A stretch of 18,512 nt of DNA from JBIQLO01 sp044464175 (GCA_044464175.1 JBIQLO010000066.1:1-18512), one strand, 5' to 3'; positions 5,343 through 12,569 are shown, numbered from the stretch's first letter. Program-made: numbers and translations. Notes: generated by a model from the sequence alone, not told the origin.

Positions 5343-6242
5343 ATGCAAAATACCCCCATGCCGCCGGATGCCACTTCCACCGCCCCGCAGCGTCGTCCCC
5401 TGCTCCAGCGCCTGTTGCCCGCGCTGCGCCGGCGTCCGGCCGCAAGCCCGCAGCCCGATTTGCTCGCCCAGCTCTTTCCCCCCGCCCAGCTCCTGCAGCT
5501 CGATCAAGTCCATCTGCGCTGCCTGGCGGGCACCTTCGCCGGGCGGGTGCGGCTGCTGCTGTTGGCGCAGAACACGCGCGACACGGCCGGGCGGCTCCAC
5601 CTGAAGCTGGTGCCGGTGGGGGGGAGCTGGCGTCTGGGGCGGCGGCTGCCGCCGCTGCGGATCGAGATCGGCCCGGCCGCCCTCCTCATGGCCCGCCTAG
5701 ACCTGCCCCTGCGCGACCACCCGGCCGAAGTGGCGCTGCGCCTGTTGCTCAAGGGGTCGGCCGTCATCCCCGGCGGCAGCCTCATCCGCCCGCAAAAGCG
5801 CACGCCGGTGCATCGCCGCCTTCGTCCGCCGCTGATGCCGCCAGGCTCCCTCTGGCCGCGCCGCCCCAGCCTGCGCCACTGGCTGCTGCAGCGCCGGCCC
5901 CTGGTGCAGGTGATGCTTCCGGGCCTGGCCCGGAGCCAGACGCTGGATCCCCTCCGCCATCCGGCCGCCTGGCAGGTGGGGGAGCTCTGGATGCCGGGGG
6001 AGACCGCCGAGGTCCCGGCGCTGGCGGCCCAGATCAGCGCGGCGATGCATCCTGCTGCGCCTGCCGCTTTTGCTGAGCCAGCTGCGCCCGCATCCAACGG
6101 GCATACTGAAACCCCCGCCACGATTCAAACGCCGCGAACGCCGCCAGAATCACCAGCCACCCATCCCGCATCCACAGCGCCCAAGCAATCAGAAGCCCCG
6201 CCCCCACCAAGCCCACCGCCGTCGCCGCCAGCAGGCTCCTGA
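5343..6242 (+). CDS. hypothetical protein, leucine/arginine-rich, about 300 residues
   Basis: No family recognised. The coding case rests on strong G/C third positions from about 5360 to 6050. The translation is also plausible for a folded protein up to about residue 235: a basic N-terminus (LLQRLLPALRRRP), a FPPAQLLQLDQVHL segment, a beta-rich core with GRVRLLLLAQNTRD and LHLKLVPVGGSW, and a closing WQVGELWMPGETAEVP. There is no signal peptide. The last 65-70 residues are Pro/Ala-rich and lie antisense to the M50 peptidase gene, a 209-bp convergent overlap. The start is uncertain. ATG 5343 or 5358 begin coding-like sequence but lack a Shine-Dalgarno; ATG 5082 has an excellent one but would translate the palindromic repeat. 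Confidence 0.55.
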   Translation: MQNTPMPPDATSTAPQRRPLLQRLLPALRRRPAASPQPDLLAQLFPPAQLLQLDQVHLRCLAGTFAGRVRLLLLAQNTRDTAGRLHLKLVPVGGSWRLGRRLPPLRIEIGPAALLMARLDLPLRDHPAEVALRLLLKGSAVIPGGSLIRPQKRTPVHRRLRPPLMPPGSLWPRRPSLRHWLLQRRPLVQVMLPGLARSQTLDPLRHPAAWQVGELWMPGETAEVPALAAQISAAMHPAAPAAFAEPAAPASNGHTETPATIQTPRTPPESPATHPASTAPKQSEAPPPPSPPPSPPAGS

Positions 6243-6756
6243 CCGGGCCGATGAGAAACCAGAGCAGCGCCCGGAGAATCTGCCCCCCGTCCAGCGGATA
6301 GATCGGCAGCAGGTTGAAGACCAGCAGCACCCCGTTGATCAAAGCCAGCACGTAGGTGAAGGTCTGAAGGTCCGGCGACCTGCCCCGCCCCCAGTGCGCC
6401 AGCCAGATCGTCGGCGCCAGCAGCAACACGTTGACCAGCGGCCCGGCCGCCAAGCTCCAGAGCACCGGCCCGGGACGCGGCGGGGGGGCGACGTAGGCCA
6501 CGCCCCCCAGCGGCCACAGCAGGATACGCTCGGCCTGCCCCCCGACCGACCGGCACGCCAGGGCGTGCCCGTATTCATGCAGCAGCACGATCCCGAACAG
6601 CGCCAGGTATTCGGCGATGTTCCACGCCTGGCTCGAGTAGATGTTCTCGCGGTACTGCAGCAGGAAGATCGCCACGACCAGCCAGCTCCAGTGGACCCAG
6701 ACCGTGATCCCCAGGAACCGGAACAGACGAAGAGAGCCGTTTTCAATTTGAAACAT
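6034..6756 (-). CDS. M50 family (site-2 protease-like) zinc metallopeptidase
   Basis: An integral-membrane intramembrane protease of 240 residues, about the size of compact bacterial/archaeal site-2 proteases. The zinc-binding HEYGH (residues 60-64) lies in a hydrophobic helix. The third ligand is the Asp of NLLPIYPLDGGQ (Asp156). Around these lie roughly five to six hydrophobic segments, starting with ITVWVHWSWLVVAIFLL and ending with AATAVGLVGAGLLIAWAL. The GGVAYV segment after the active site is typical of the group. The physiological substrate is unknown; relatives cleave membrane-bound anti-sigma factors or signal-peptide remnants. ATG 6756 is chosen because upstream in-frame codons are antisense-free tRNA sequence, not protein-like. 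The start lies 11 nt after the tRNA-Leu 3' end. The 3' end overlaps the convergent hypothetical gene. Confidence 0.9.
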   Translation of the reverse strand: MFQIENGSLRLFRFLGITVWVHWSWLVVAIFLLQYRENIYSSQAWNIAEYLALFGIVLLHEYGHALACRSVGGQAERILLWPLGGVAYVAPPPRPGPVLWSLAAGPLVNVLLLAPTIWLAHWGRGRSPDLQTFTYVLALINGVLLVFNLLPIYPLDGGQILRALLWFLIGPVRSLLAATAVGLVGAGLLIAWALWMRDGWLVILAAFAAFESWRGFQYARWMRAQLAQQKRQAQQDASPR

Positions 6757-6767
6757 GATCCAAACAC

Positions 6768-6852
6768 TCCGGGCGGTGGGAATCGAACCCACACGATCCT
6801 TACGGATCAACGGATTTTAAGTCCGTAGCGTCTGCCGTTCCGCCACGCCCGG
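6768..6852 (-). tRNA. tRNA-Leu (anticodon UAA)
   Basis: The 85-nt gene folds as a class II tRNA. The acceptor stem is CCGGGCG/CGCCCGG with discriminator A, the D arm is GCG...CGC, and the anticodon stem is ACGGA/TCCGT with loop CTTAAAA. The anticodon TAA falls at 6819-6817. A long variable arm has a GATCC/GGATC stem, and the T arm is GTGGG-TTCGATT-CCCAC. The long variable arm plus UAA identify leucine. CCA is not encoded; GTG follows the discriminator, so the end must be added by CCA-transferase. Confidence 0.95.
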
Positions 6853-6860
6853 CGCCTGAT

Positions 6861-6868
6861 CTTATAAT
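6861..6868. promoter_or_regulatory. symmetric TATA-like element between tRNA-Leu and panD
   Basis: The plus strand reads a perfect -10 hexamer, TATAAT, at 6863-6868. The minus strand reads TATAAG at 6866-6861, placed to start transcription at the tRNA 5' end. Neither direction has a good -35. The minus-strand use for the tRNA is more likely given the distance. Confidence 0.35.
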
Positions 6869-6922
6869 GAATGGTGCGCCGGACCAAATGGCCTCCCTGG
6901 GGGCCGCAAATCGCCCCCCCGG

Positions 6923-6951
6923 TTTGCACTGGCCGATTCAACGCCTACAAT
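6923..6951 (+). promoter_or_regulatory. candidate sigma-70 promoter for panD
   Basis: TTTGCA (6923-6928), a 17-bp spacer and TACAAT (6946-6951) give four of six and five of six matches. The -10 is identical to that proposed for moaA. The expected start near 6958 leaves a leader of only about 9 nt before ATG 6967. Confidence 0.35.
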
Positions 6952-6966
6952 TCCGCTAAAGACGCA

Positions 6967-7428
6967 ATGCTCACCAAACTCTTAAAAGCCAAGCTTCACC
7001 GGGCCGTCGTCACGTTCACGGATGTGGATTACCACGGCAGCATCACCATCGACACCGACCTCCTGGCCGCCTCGGGCCTGCTGCCCAACGAGGCGGTCGT
7101 CATCGCCGACTGCGAAAACGGCAGCCGGTTTGAAACCTACATCATCCCCGGCGAGGCCGGCAGCGGCATGATCGGCATCAACGGCGCGGCCGCCCGCCTG
7201 ACCGCCGTCGGCCACCGCGTCATCATCATGAGCTACGTGATGGCCACCGAGGCGGAGATCGCCACCCACCACTCGCGCGTCGTCCTGGTGGATGACCGCA
7301 ACCGCCCGACCGACGTGATCGATCACGCGACGATCAAGCCGGGCGAGGAGGCGGCTAGGCGTTCTGGCGGCCAGGGGGCGCACCCGCCCGCCTCGCTCCG
7401 TCCCTCCGTCGCCTCATCGCTTCCCTGA
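6967..7428 (+). CDS. panD: aspartate 1-decarboxylase PanD (pyruvoyl-dependent)
   Basis: Makes beta-alanine from aspartate for pantothenate and coenzyme A. The proenzyme self-cleaves between Gly24 and Ser25, and Ser25 becomes the pyruvoyl group. Here YHGSITID places Gly24-Ser25 exactly as in E. coli. Lys9 and the HRA segment (11-13), Arg54, Thr57 and Tyr58 (SRFETY), and GSGMIGINGAAA also match. The protein is 153 residues, longer than the usual 120-140. The extra C-terminal 25 or so residues are Pro/Ser/Arg-rich and look unlike the enzyme fold. ATG 6967 is fixed by the conserved N-terminus. The stop is 3 bp before the lgt start, so the two genes are probably cotranscribed. Confidence 0.95.
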   Translation: MLTKLLKAKLHRAVVTFTDVDYHGSITIDTDLLAASGLLPNEAVVIADCENGSRFETYIIPGEAGSGMIGINGAAARLTAVGHRVIIMSYVMATEAEIATHHSRVVLVDDRNRPTDVIDHATIKPGEEAARRSGGQGAHPPASLRPSVASSLP

Positions 7429-7431
7429 ATC

Positions 7432-8421
7432 ATGTTCCCCCAACTCCTGCACATCCCCGGCCTGAACCTGACCATCTACAGCTACGGGCTGATGCTGGTG
7501 ATCGCCTTCTTCGCCGCCATCGGCCTGGCCAAGCGGCTGGGGCGGCCCGTCGGCATCGACCCGGAGGTGATCGTCAACGCCGCGCTGATGGCCCTGATCT
7601 TCGGGGTGATCGGCGCCCGCCTCTCGCATGTGCTGGAAAACTTCGCCGCCTACACCCGCCCCGACCGCTCCATCCTCCAGAACCTCTTCCACATGATGGA
7701 CCTGCGCGAAGGGGGGCTGACCTTCTACGGCGGGGTGATCCTGGCCACGCCGATCCTCATTGTCTATGCCTGGCGGAAAAAGGTCCCCCTGCGCCTGGGG
7801 ATGGACGTGGTGGCGATCGCCCTGATGGTGGGGCTGGGGTTCGGGCGCATCGGGTGCTATCTCAACGGCTGCTGCTACGGGGCCGAGTGCGCCTGGGGCG
7901 TGCAGTTTCCCTACCACTCCATCGCCTACATGGACCAACTGGAAAAGGGAGAAATCCGCCCGCCGGCGGCGCTGCAGAAGCGCACCGCCACGGGCAACGT
8001 CCGCCTGCTGAGCCCGCAGGAGGCGGCGGCCACCCCGCAGCTGGCGGCGATCGCGGCCGAAAACCGCGCCCGCCCCGTCCTCCCGACCGAGCTGTTCAGC
8101 GCGTTCAACGCTTTTTTGCTGGCATTGCTCCTCTACGCCTATTTCACGCTCCCCCATGCGCCGGGCCAGGGCTTTGCGCTCATGCTCATCCTGGCCGGCG
8201 GGACCCGATTCCTGCTGGAGACCATCCGCGTGGAGCCGCCGGTCGATGCCAAGCTCTTTGGCGACTGGTCGATCGCCATGGTGACCGGCGTGGCCTTCGT
8301 CGTCATTGGCGCGATTCTCTGGCTGGGTTTTTGGTGGTGGGACCTTCGGTGCGACCCGGAAAGCGGGACGCCCGACTCAGCCTTGTCCCCCTCCTCCGCT
8401 CCAGTCGCCTCCGATGCCTGA
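7432..8421 (+). CDS. lgt: prolipoprotein diacylglyceryl transferase Lgt
   Basis: Inner-membrane enzyme that transfers diacylglycerol from phosphatidylglycerol to the lipobox cysteine of prelipoproteins, the first step of lipoprotein maturation. The 329-residue protein has about seven hydrophobic helices. Landmarks are YSYGLMLVIAF near the N-terminus, GGLTFYGG (residues 94-101), the signature RIGCYLNGCCYG (139-150), LPTELFSAFNAF, and FLLETIR near the end. At the position of the E. coli catalytic-region histidine (GGMSFHGG) there is Tyr99, a substitution I recall in Lgt of other phyla. A hydrophilic insertion of about 60 residues (roughly 160-222, with LLSPQEAAATPQ) follows the signature and should face the periplasm. 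It begins 3 bp after panD. Confidence 0.95.
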   Translation: MFPQLLHIPGLNLTIYSYGLMLVIAFFAAIGLAKRLGRPVGIDPEVIVNAALMALIFGVIGARLSHVLENFAAYTRPDRSILQNLFHMMDLREGGLTFYGGVILATPILIVYAWRKKVPLRLGMDVVAIALMVGLGFGRIGCYLNGCCYGAECAWGVQFPYHSIAYMDQLEKGEIRPPAALQKRTATGNVRLLSPQEAAATPQLAAIAAENRARPVLPTELFSAFNAFLLALLLYAYFTLPHAPGQGFALMLILAGGTRFLLETIRVEPPVDAKLFGDWSIAMVTGVAFVVIGAILWLGFWWWDLRCDPESGTPDSALSPSSAPVASDA

Positions 8422-8448
8422 CCGGCGGCCGACCAGGCAGGGTGTGCC

Positions 8449-8850
8449 ATGCAAGCCTCTCGCCTCATTCGCTACTGCTGGGCCTTTCCCACCACGGCCC
8501 TGGGGCTGCTCTTTGTCCCGCTGGCCCTGGCCGGCGGCGGGGGGGTGCGACCGGTGGCCGGCGTGCTGGAGGTGCATGGCGGATTCGTCTCCTGGTTCCT
8601 GCGCCACGCCACGCTGCTGGACGGGGGGGCTTCGGCGATGACACTGGGGCACGTCGTCCTGGGGGTTGATCCCCTTCGGCTGGACCTGACCCGCGCCCAC
8701 GAGCGCATCCACGTGCGTCAGTGCGAGCGCTGGGGGCCGCTGTTCATCGCGGCCTATCTGATCGGGGCGCTGCTGGCGCTATGCCGGGGCGGGCAACCCT
8801 ACCGCGACAACCCCTTCGAGCGCGAGGCCTTCGAGCGGGCCGGTCCATGA
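8449..8850 (+). CDS. small membrane protein with an HExxH motif, unknown function
   Basis: The 133-residue protein has an N-terminal hydrophobic segment (PTTALGLLFVPLALA, about residues 14-28) and a second hydrophobic stretch (GPLFIAAYLIGALLALC) near residues 94-112. Between them is a soluble part with MTLGHVVLGVD and then AHERIHVRQCERWG. HERIH (84-88) has the HExxH spacing of zinc peptidases, and the segment ends in DNPFEREAFE. I recall similar uncharacterised proteins with an HERxHVRQ.ERWG block, but no named function. Whether it is a protease is open: no third zinc ligand can be assigned with confidence. It lies 27 bp after lgt on the same strand and ends 14 bp before the convergent aroDE stop. 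Confidence 0.75.
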   Translation: MQASRLIRYCWAFPTTALGLLFVPLALAGGGGVRPVAGVLEVHGGFVSWFLRHATLLDGGASAMTLGHVVLGVDPLRLDLTRAHERIHVRQCERWGPLFIAAYLIGALLALCRGGQPYRDNPFEREAFERAGP

Positions 8851-8864
8851 AACAGGAAGCCCGG

Positions 8865-10388
8865 CTACGGCTTGAGCCGCCGCTCGACGATGGTTCGCAT
8901 CACCTGGGTCGGGGCGGGGCGGCCGGTCCAGGCCTCGAACTGCGCCGCCGCCTGGCGGACGAACATCTCCACGCCGCCGATCGTCCGCGCCCCGGCCGCC
9001 GTCGCCTGGCGCAGCAGGCGCGTCTCCATGGGATTGTAAACCGCGTCAAAGACCAGGTCGCCCGCCCGGAAGGGGGGGGTGTCCTGCCCGAAGGGGCTCT
9101 CCTCCACGTTGGGCGACATGCCGATGGAGGTGGCGTTGAAGTAGATGGCGGCCCGGCTCTGGGCCAGTTTGGACCAGTCCTCCGCCTGCGCGCCGAACTC
9201 CCGGGCCAGCTCCTCCGCCCGCCGGCGCGTGCGGTTGTAGATCGTCACCTCCGCCCCATGTTCCGCCAGCGCCGCCACGGCCGTGCGCCCGGTGCCGCCG
9301 GCCCCCAGGACCGCCACAGCGCGCCCTTTGAGCCCCTCGGGCTCGATCCCCAGGGCGGCGGTGATGCTGTCGAGGATGGCCGCGTAATCGCTGTTGAAGC
9401 CGCGCAGCACGGGGGCAGGGCCCTGCCGGTCGATGACGATGGTGTTGACCGCGCCGATGCGCTGGGCCAGCGGCTCGATCTGCGCCCCCTTCTCCTTGAG
9501 ATAGCGCAGGGCGTTCTCCTTGTGCGGCAGCGTGACCGAGAGGCCCGACAAATCCAGCTCCTTGAGGAGGAGGAAAGTCTCCATGAACGCCTTGAAGCGC
9601 TCGTACCCCGCCTCCACCAGCAGCGGCAGGTAGACCCCGTCATGCCCGACGGCGTCGAAGGCGGCGTTGTGAACGGCCGGCGACATGGAGTGCGCCACCG
9701 GCGAGGCGACCACCCCATACACCTTCGTCCCCGGATGCAGGGCGTCCCAGCGGTAGAGGCGCTTCATCTGCGCCAGGGAAATCTGCCCGTCGGCCGTCCC
9801 CGTCCCCTCCTCCAGGGAGGCGAAGCTCAGGAACGCATTGAACTTCTTGGCCAGCACCCGGCTGATCAGCCCCGCCTGCCCCATGCACAGGGCGATGGTC
9901 GGCTTGGCGCGCTGGAGAAGGATCTCGAAAACCTCCAGATTGTCGCGGATGCTTCGGGCCATCCAGACGACCTTCTGGATGTCGGCCGGCGAGGACTGCA
10001 ACTCATTGAGCAGGTTGTAGAGCCGGTCCGGCCGCCCCTTGAAGTCATGGGCGCTGAGCACCAGCGGCGTTGGAAACCCCAGGCCGCCGCTCGCCTGGAA
10101 CGACGCCAGCTCCACGTCGACGTACGCCGCCCCCGCCTCGCGGGCGGCCGCCAGCAGCGCATAGCGCCGGGCGTCGGGCAGTTGCGACCGCCCCCCCTCC
10201 GCCGCCGAGCGGCAGGTCACGATGCATGGCAGCGACGTCAGCGACACCGCCTGCCGCACCAGGGCCGGATCGTCCACCCCGTCGATGCGCAGCTCCACCA
10301 TGTCCGCGCCGCGCTCGGCGGCCAGGGCAACATCCCGCTGCGCCTGCTGGGGATCAATGACGAAAATGGCGGCACAAAGGTAGGTCAT
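8865..10388 (-). CDS. aroDE: bifunctional 3-dehydroquinate dehydratase (type I) / shikimate dehydrogenase
   Basis: A 507-residue fusion performing steps three and four of the shikimate pathway. Residues about 1-215 are a type I dehydroquinase: ADMVELRIDG near the N-terminus, then LSAHDF with catalytic His114, and DIQKVVWMARS with the Schiff-base Lys139. Residues about 220-507 are an AroE-type NADP dehydrogenase: SPVAHSMSP for shikimate binding, SVTLPHKE with catalytic Lys290, GAVNTIV, GFNSDY, the nucleotide-binding VLGAGGTGRTA (about 360) with IYNRT for NADP, and a closing GVEMFVRQAAAQFE. All key residues appear intact. The fusion is known from plants, Chlamydiae and many planctomycetes. ATG 10388 was preferred over an in-frame TTG three codons upstream. 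It follows dapA by 63 bp and is likely cotranscribed. Confidence 0.95.
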   Translation of the reverse strand: MTYLCAAIFVIDPQQAQRDVALAAERGADMVELRIDGVDDPALVRQAVSLTSLPCIVTCRSAAEGGRSQLPDARRYALLAAAREAGAAYVDVELASFQASGGLGFPTPLVLSAHDFKGRPDRLYNLLNELQSSPADIQKVVWMARSIRDNLEVFEILLQRAKPTIALCMGQAGLISRVLAKKFNAFLSFASLEEGTGTADGQISLAQMKRLYRWDALHPGTKVYGVVASPVAHSMSPAVHNAAFDAVGHDGVYLPLLVEAGYERFKAFMETFLLLKELDLSGLSVTLPHKENALRYLKEKGAQIEPLAQRIGAVNTIVIDRQGPAPVLRGFNSDYAAILDSITAALGIEPEGLKGRAVAVLGAGGTGRTAVAALAEHGAEVTIYNRTRRRAEELAREFGAQAEDWSKLAQSRAAIYFNATSIGMSPNVEESPFGQDTPPFRAGDLVFDAVYNPMETRLLRQATAAGARTIGGVEMFVRQAAAQFEAWTGRPAPTQVMRTIVERRLKP

Positions 10389-10451
10389 GCCAGGCAAACC
10401 CCGGTGCTGGAGAAGAAACGGCTCAGGACTCGGCTGCGGGCGGCCGCCGCC

Positions 10452-11327
10452 TCAGGCGGCAAACGGTGCTCCGGCCTTCCGCATGGCCGCCTCGATCGCC
10501 TGCCGCACCGGCTCGCTCGCCGGGCACAGGGGCAGGCGCAGCTCCCCGCTGTCCAGCCCCGCCAGTTGCATGGCGTGCTTGATCCCCACCGGGTTGCCGT
10601 CGAGAAAGAGGCTCTTGATGAGGGGAAAGAGGCGGTGATGCAACTGCCGGGCCCCGGCGAAGTTGTCCTCCCTCGCCAGTTGCACCATCTGCTTCACCTG
10701 GGCGGGCATGAGATTGGACGCGACGGAAATCACCCCGGCCGCCCCGATGCTCATCAGCGGCAGGGTCAAGGAGTCATCCCCGCTGAGGATCGTGATGTCG
10801 CAGAGGCTGCGGATTTCGCTGGCCAGATCGAGCGAGCCGGTCGCCTCCTTGATGGCGACGATGTTCGGATGGGCGTTGAGCCGGGCCACCGTGGCCGGGG
10901 CCATGGTGATGCCGGTGCGGCCGGGAATGTTGTACAGCACGATGGGCAGGTCGGCCCCGTCGGCCAGCGTCATGAAGTGGCGATAGAGCCCCTCCTGCGT
11001 CGGCTTGTTGTAGTAGGGGTTGACCGAGAGCCCGGCCGTCGCCCCGGCCTCCCTGGCAAAACGGTGGAGCTTGAGCGCCTCGCTGGTGGCGTTGGCCCCC
11101 ACGCCGGCGATCACGGGCACCCGCCCGGCCGCCTCCTGGATCGTCAGGGCAATGACCCGCTCATGTTCCTGAAAGTCCAGGGTGGGCGATTCGCCCGTGG
11201 TCCCCACCGGCACCAGGCCGTCAATCCCGCCGGCGATCTGGAACGCCACCTGCCGCTTGAGCCGCTCCTCATCGAGCCTGCCGTCACGAAAGGGACTGAC
11301 CATCGCCGTCATTGCGCCGCTGAACAT
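10452..11327 (-). CDS. dapA: 4-hydroxy-tetrahydrodipicolinate synthase DapA
   Basis: Condenses pyruvate with aspartate semialdehyde, the first committed step to diaminopimelate and lysine. The 291-residue TIM-barrel protein has the standard motifs: PVGTTGESPTL with the catalytic threonine; NPYYNKPTQEGL; VLYNIPGRTG with Tyr132 and the substrate-binding Arg of PGRTG; and VAIKEATGS with the Schiff-base Lys160. Also present are LSGDDSLTLP and GAAGVISVASN. These match E. coli Tyr133 and Lys161 within one position. ATG 11327 is preceded by GGAGGA (11331-11336) at very short spacing; an in-frame TTG at 11354 would place that Shine-Dalgarno inside the gene. A promoter candidate lies just upstream. 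Confidence 0.95.
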   Translation of the reverse strand: MFSGAMTAMVSPFRDGRLDEERLKRQVAFQIAGGIDGLVPVGTTGESPTLDFQEHERVIALTIQEAAGRVPVIAGVGANATSEALKLHRFAREAGATAGLSVNPYYNKPTQEGLYRHFMTLADGADLPIVLYNIPGRTGITMAPATVARLNAHPNIVAIKEATGSLDLASEIRSLCDITILSGDDSLTLPLMSIGAAGVISVASNLMPAQVKQMVQLAREDNFAGARQLHHRLFPLIKSLFLDGNPVGIKHAMQLAGLDSGELRLPLCPASEPVRQAIEAAMRKAGAPFAA

Positions 11328-11353
11328 GGTTCCTCCACGAATGATTCCATTCA

Positions 11354-11381
11354 AGGATAGGCTTTGTCAGCGGATTTGCAA
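11354..11381 (-). promoter_or_regulatory. candidate promoter for dapA-aroDE
   Basis: On the minus strand TTGCAA (11381-11376), a 16-bp spacer and TATCCT (11359-11354) each match four of six consensus positions. The predicted start near 11347 would give a 20-nt leader containing the GGAGGA ribosome-binding site of dapA. Confidence 0.35.
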
Positions 11382-11399
11382 AACGTTCACCGCGCCGAA

Positions 11400-12569
11400 C
11401 TACGGCTTGAGCACCACTTTAATGCATTCGTCGGCCTTGTCGTGGAACAATCGGTATCCCCGGGGCGCATCGGCCAGCGGCAGCCGATGGGTGATCACAA
11501 AGGCCGGGTCGATCTTTCCCGTCTGGATCAGCGCCGCCAGCGGCTCCATGTAGCGATGCACGTGCGTCTGTCCCCCCTTGAGCGTCAGCCCCTTGCCGAA
11601 GAGGGCGCCGATGGGGAATTTGTCCACGAACCCGCCGTAGACGCCGGCGACCGAGATGGTGCCCCCCTTGCGGCAGGCGGTGATGGCCTGGCGCAGGGCG
11701 GTGGGATGTCCCGTCTCCAGGTACATCGCCGTCTTCACCTTGTCGTACCAGGCGGCCACGCCGTACCCGTGCGCCTCCAGCCCCACGGCGTCGATGCAGG
11801 CGTCGGGCCCGCGTCCGCCGGTCCATTCCCTGAGCCGCTCAAACAGATCCTCCTGGGCCATGTTCAAGGGCGTTGCGCCCCCCTTGTCGGCGGCCATGCG
11901 CAGCCGCTCGGGCACATCGTCGATGGCGATCACGCGCCCGGCTCCCAGCAGATAGGCGCACTGGATGGCGAACTGCCCCACCGGCCCGCATCCCCAGACC
12001 GCCACGGTGTCCCCCCGCTGGATGTCGCAATTCTCGGCCGCCATGTAGCCGGTGGGATAGATGTCGCTCAGGAAGAGCGCCTGCTCGTCGCTGAGGCCTT
12101 CGGGCACCTTCATCGGCCCCACATCCGCAAACGGCACGCGCACATATTCGGCCTGCCCGCCGGCGTAGCCGCCCATCATGTGGGAGTAGCCGAAGATGCC
12201 GCCGGAGGGGGCGCCGTAGGCGGTTTCGGTGATGGCGGGATTGGGATTGGAATTGTCGCACAGGGAGGTGAGTTGATGCGCGCAGAAATAGCAGCGCCCG
12301 CAGGCGATGGGGAACGGCACCACCACCCGGTCCCCCTTCCGGAGGTTCTTCACCTCCGGCCCCATCTCCACCACCTCCCCCATGAATTCATGGCCGAGGA
12401 TGTCCCCGGCCTCCATGGTGGGAATGAAGCCGTCGTACAGGTGCAGATCCGATCCGCAGATCGCGGTGGCGGTGATTTTCACGATAGCGTCGCGCGGATT
12501 GAGGATCGACGGATCGGAGACCGATTCCACGCGCACATCGTGCTTGCCGTGCCAGGTGAGGGCCTTCAT
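11400..12569 (-). CDS. zinc-dependent medium-chain alcohol dehydrogenase (formaldehyde dehydrogenase-like)
   Basis: An NAD(P)-dependent medium-chain dehydrogenase of 389 residues, in the subgroup often annotated as glutathione-dependent formaldehyde dehydrogenase. Catalytic zinc ligands are Cys38 (ICGSDLH), His60 with Glu61 (LGHEF), and probably Asp169 (SDIYPTG). The structural zinc lobe has Cys90, Cys93, Cys96 and Cys104 at classic alcohol-dehydrogenase spacing. The Rossmann motif is VWGCGPVG (about 191-198), followed by IAIDDVPERL with an aspartate that favours NAD over NADP. The substrate cannot be told from sequence. It starts 39 bp downstream of the SRPBCC gene on the same strand, and the pair looks like an operon; such pairs suggest stress or aldehyde handling, which is inference. 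Confidence 0.9.
   Translation of the reverse strand: MKALTWHGKHDVRVESVSDPSILNPRDAIVKITATAICGSDLHLYDGFIPTMEAGDILGHEFMGEVVEMGPEVKNLRKGDRVVVPFPIACGRCYFCAHQLTSLCDNSNPNPAITETAYGAPSGGIFGYSHMMGGYAGGQAEYVRVPFADVGPMKVPEGLSDEQALFLSDIYPTGYMAAENCDIQRGDTVAVWGCGPVGQFAIQCAYLLGAGRVIAIDDVPERLRMAADKGGATPLNMAQEDLFERLREWTGGRGPDACIDAVGLEAHGYGVAAWYDKVKTAMYLETGHPTALRQAITACRKGGTISVAGVYGGFVDKFPIGALFGKGLTLKGGQTHVHRYMEPLAALIQTGKIDPAFVITHRLPLADAPRGYRLFHDKADECIKVVLKP

Noticed and set aside
6757..6810. N-terminal extension of the M50 peptidase into the tRNA gene
   Set aside because: The extra 18 residues are a translation of tRNA-Leu sequence; the family-like N-terminus begins at ATG 6756.
8721..11360. An 879-residue plus-strand open frame antisense to aroDE and dapA
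   Set aside because: Its product is Arg/Pro/Gly/His-rich without recognisable domains, while the opposite strand encodes two complete enzymes with intact active sites. Long antisense frames are expected in GC-rich DNA.
8865..11416. Identical last codons (CTC AAG CCG TAG) in aroDE and the dehydrogenase
   Set aside because: A 12-base match at two gene ends both encoding Leu-Lys-Pro-stop is plausible by chance with this codon bias; no longer repeat surrounds it.
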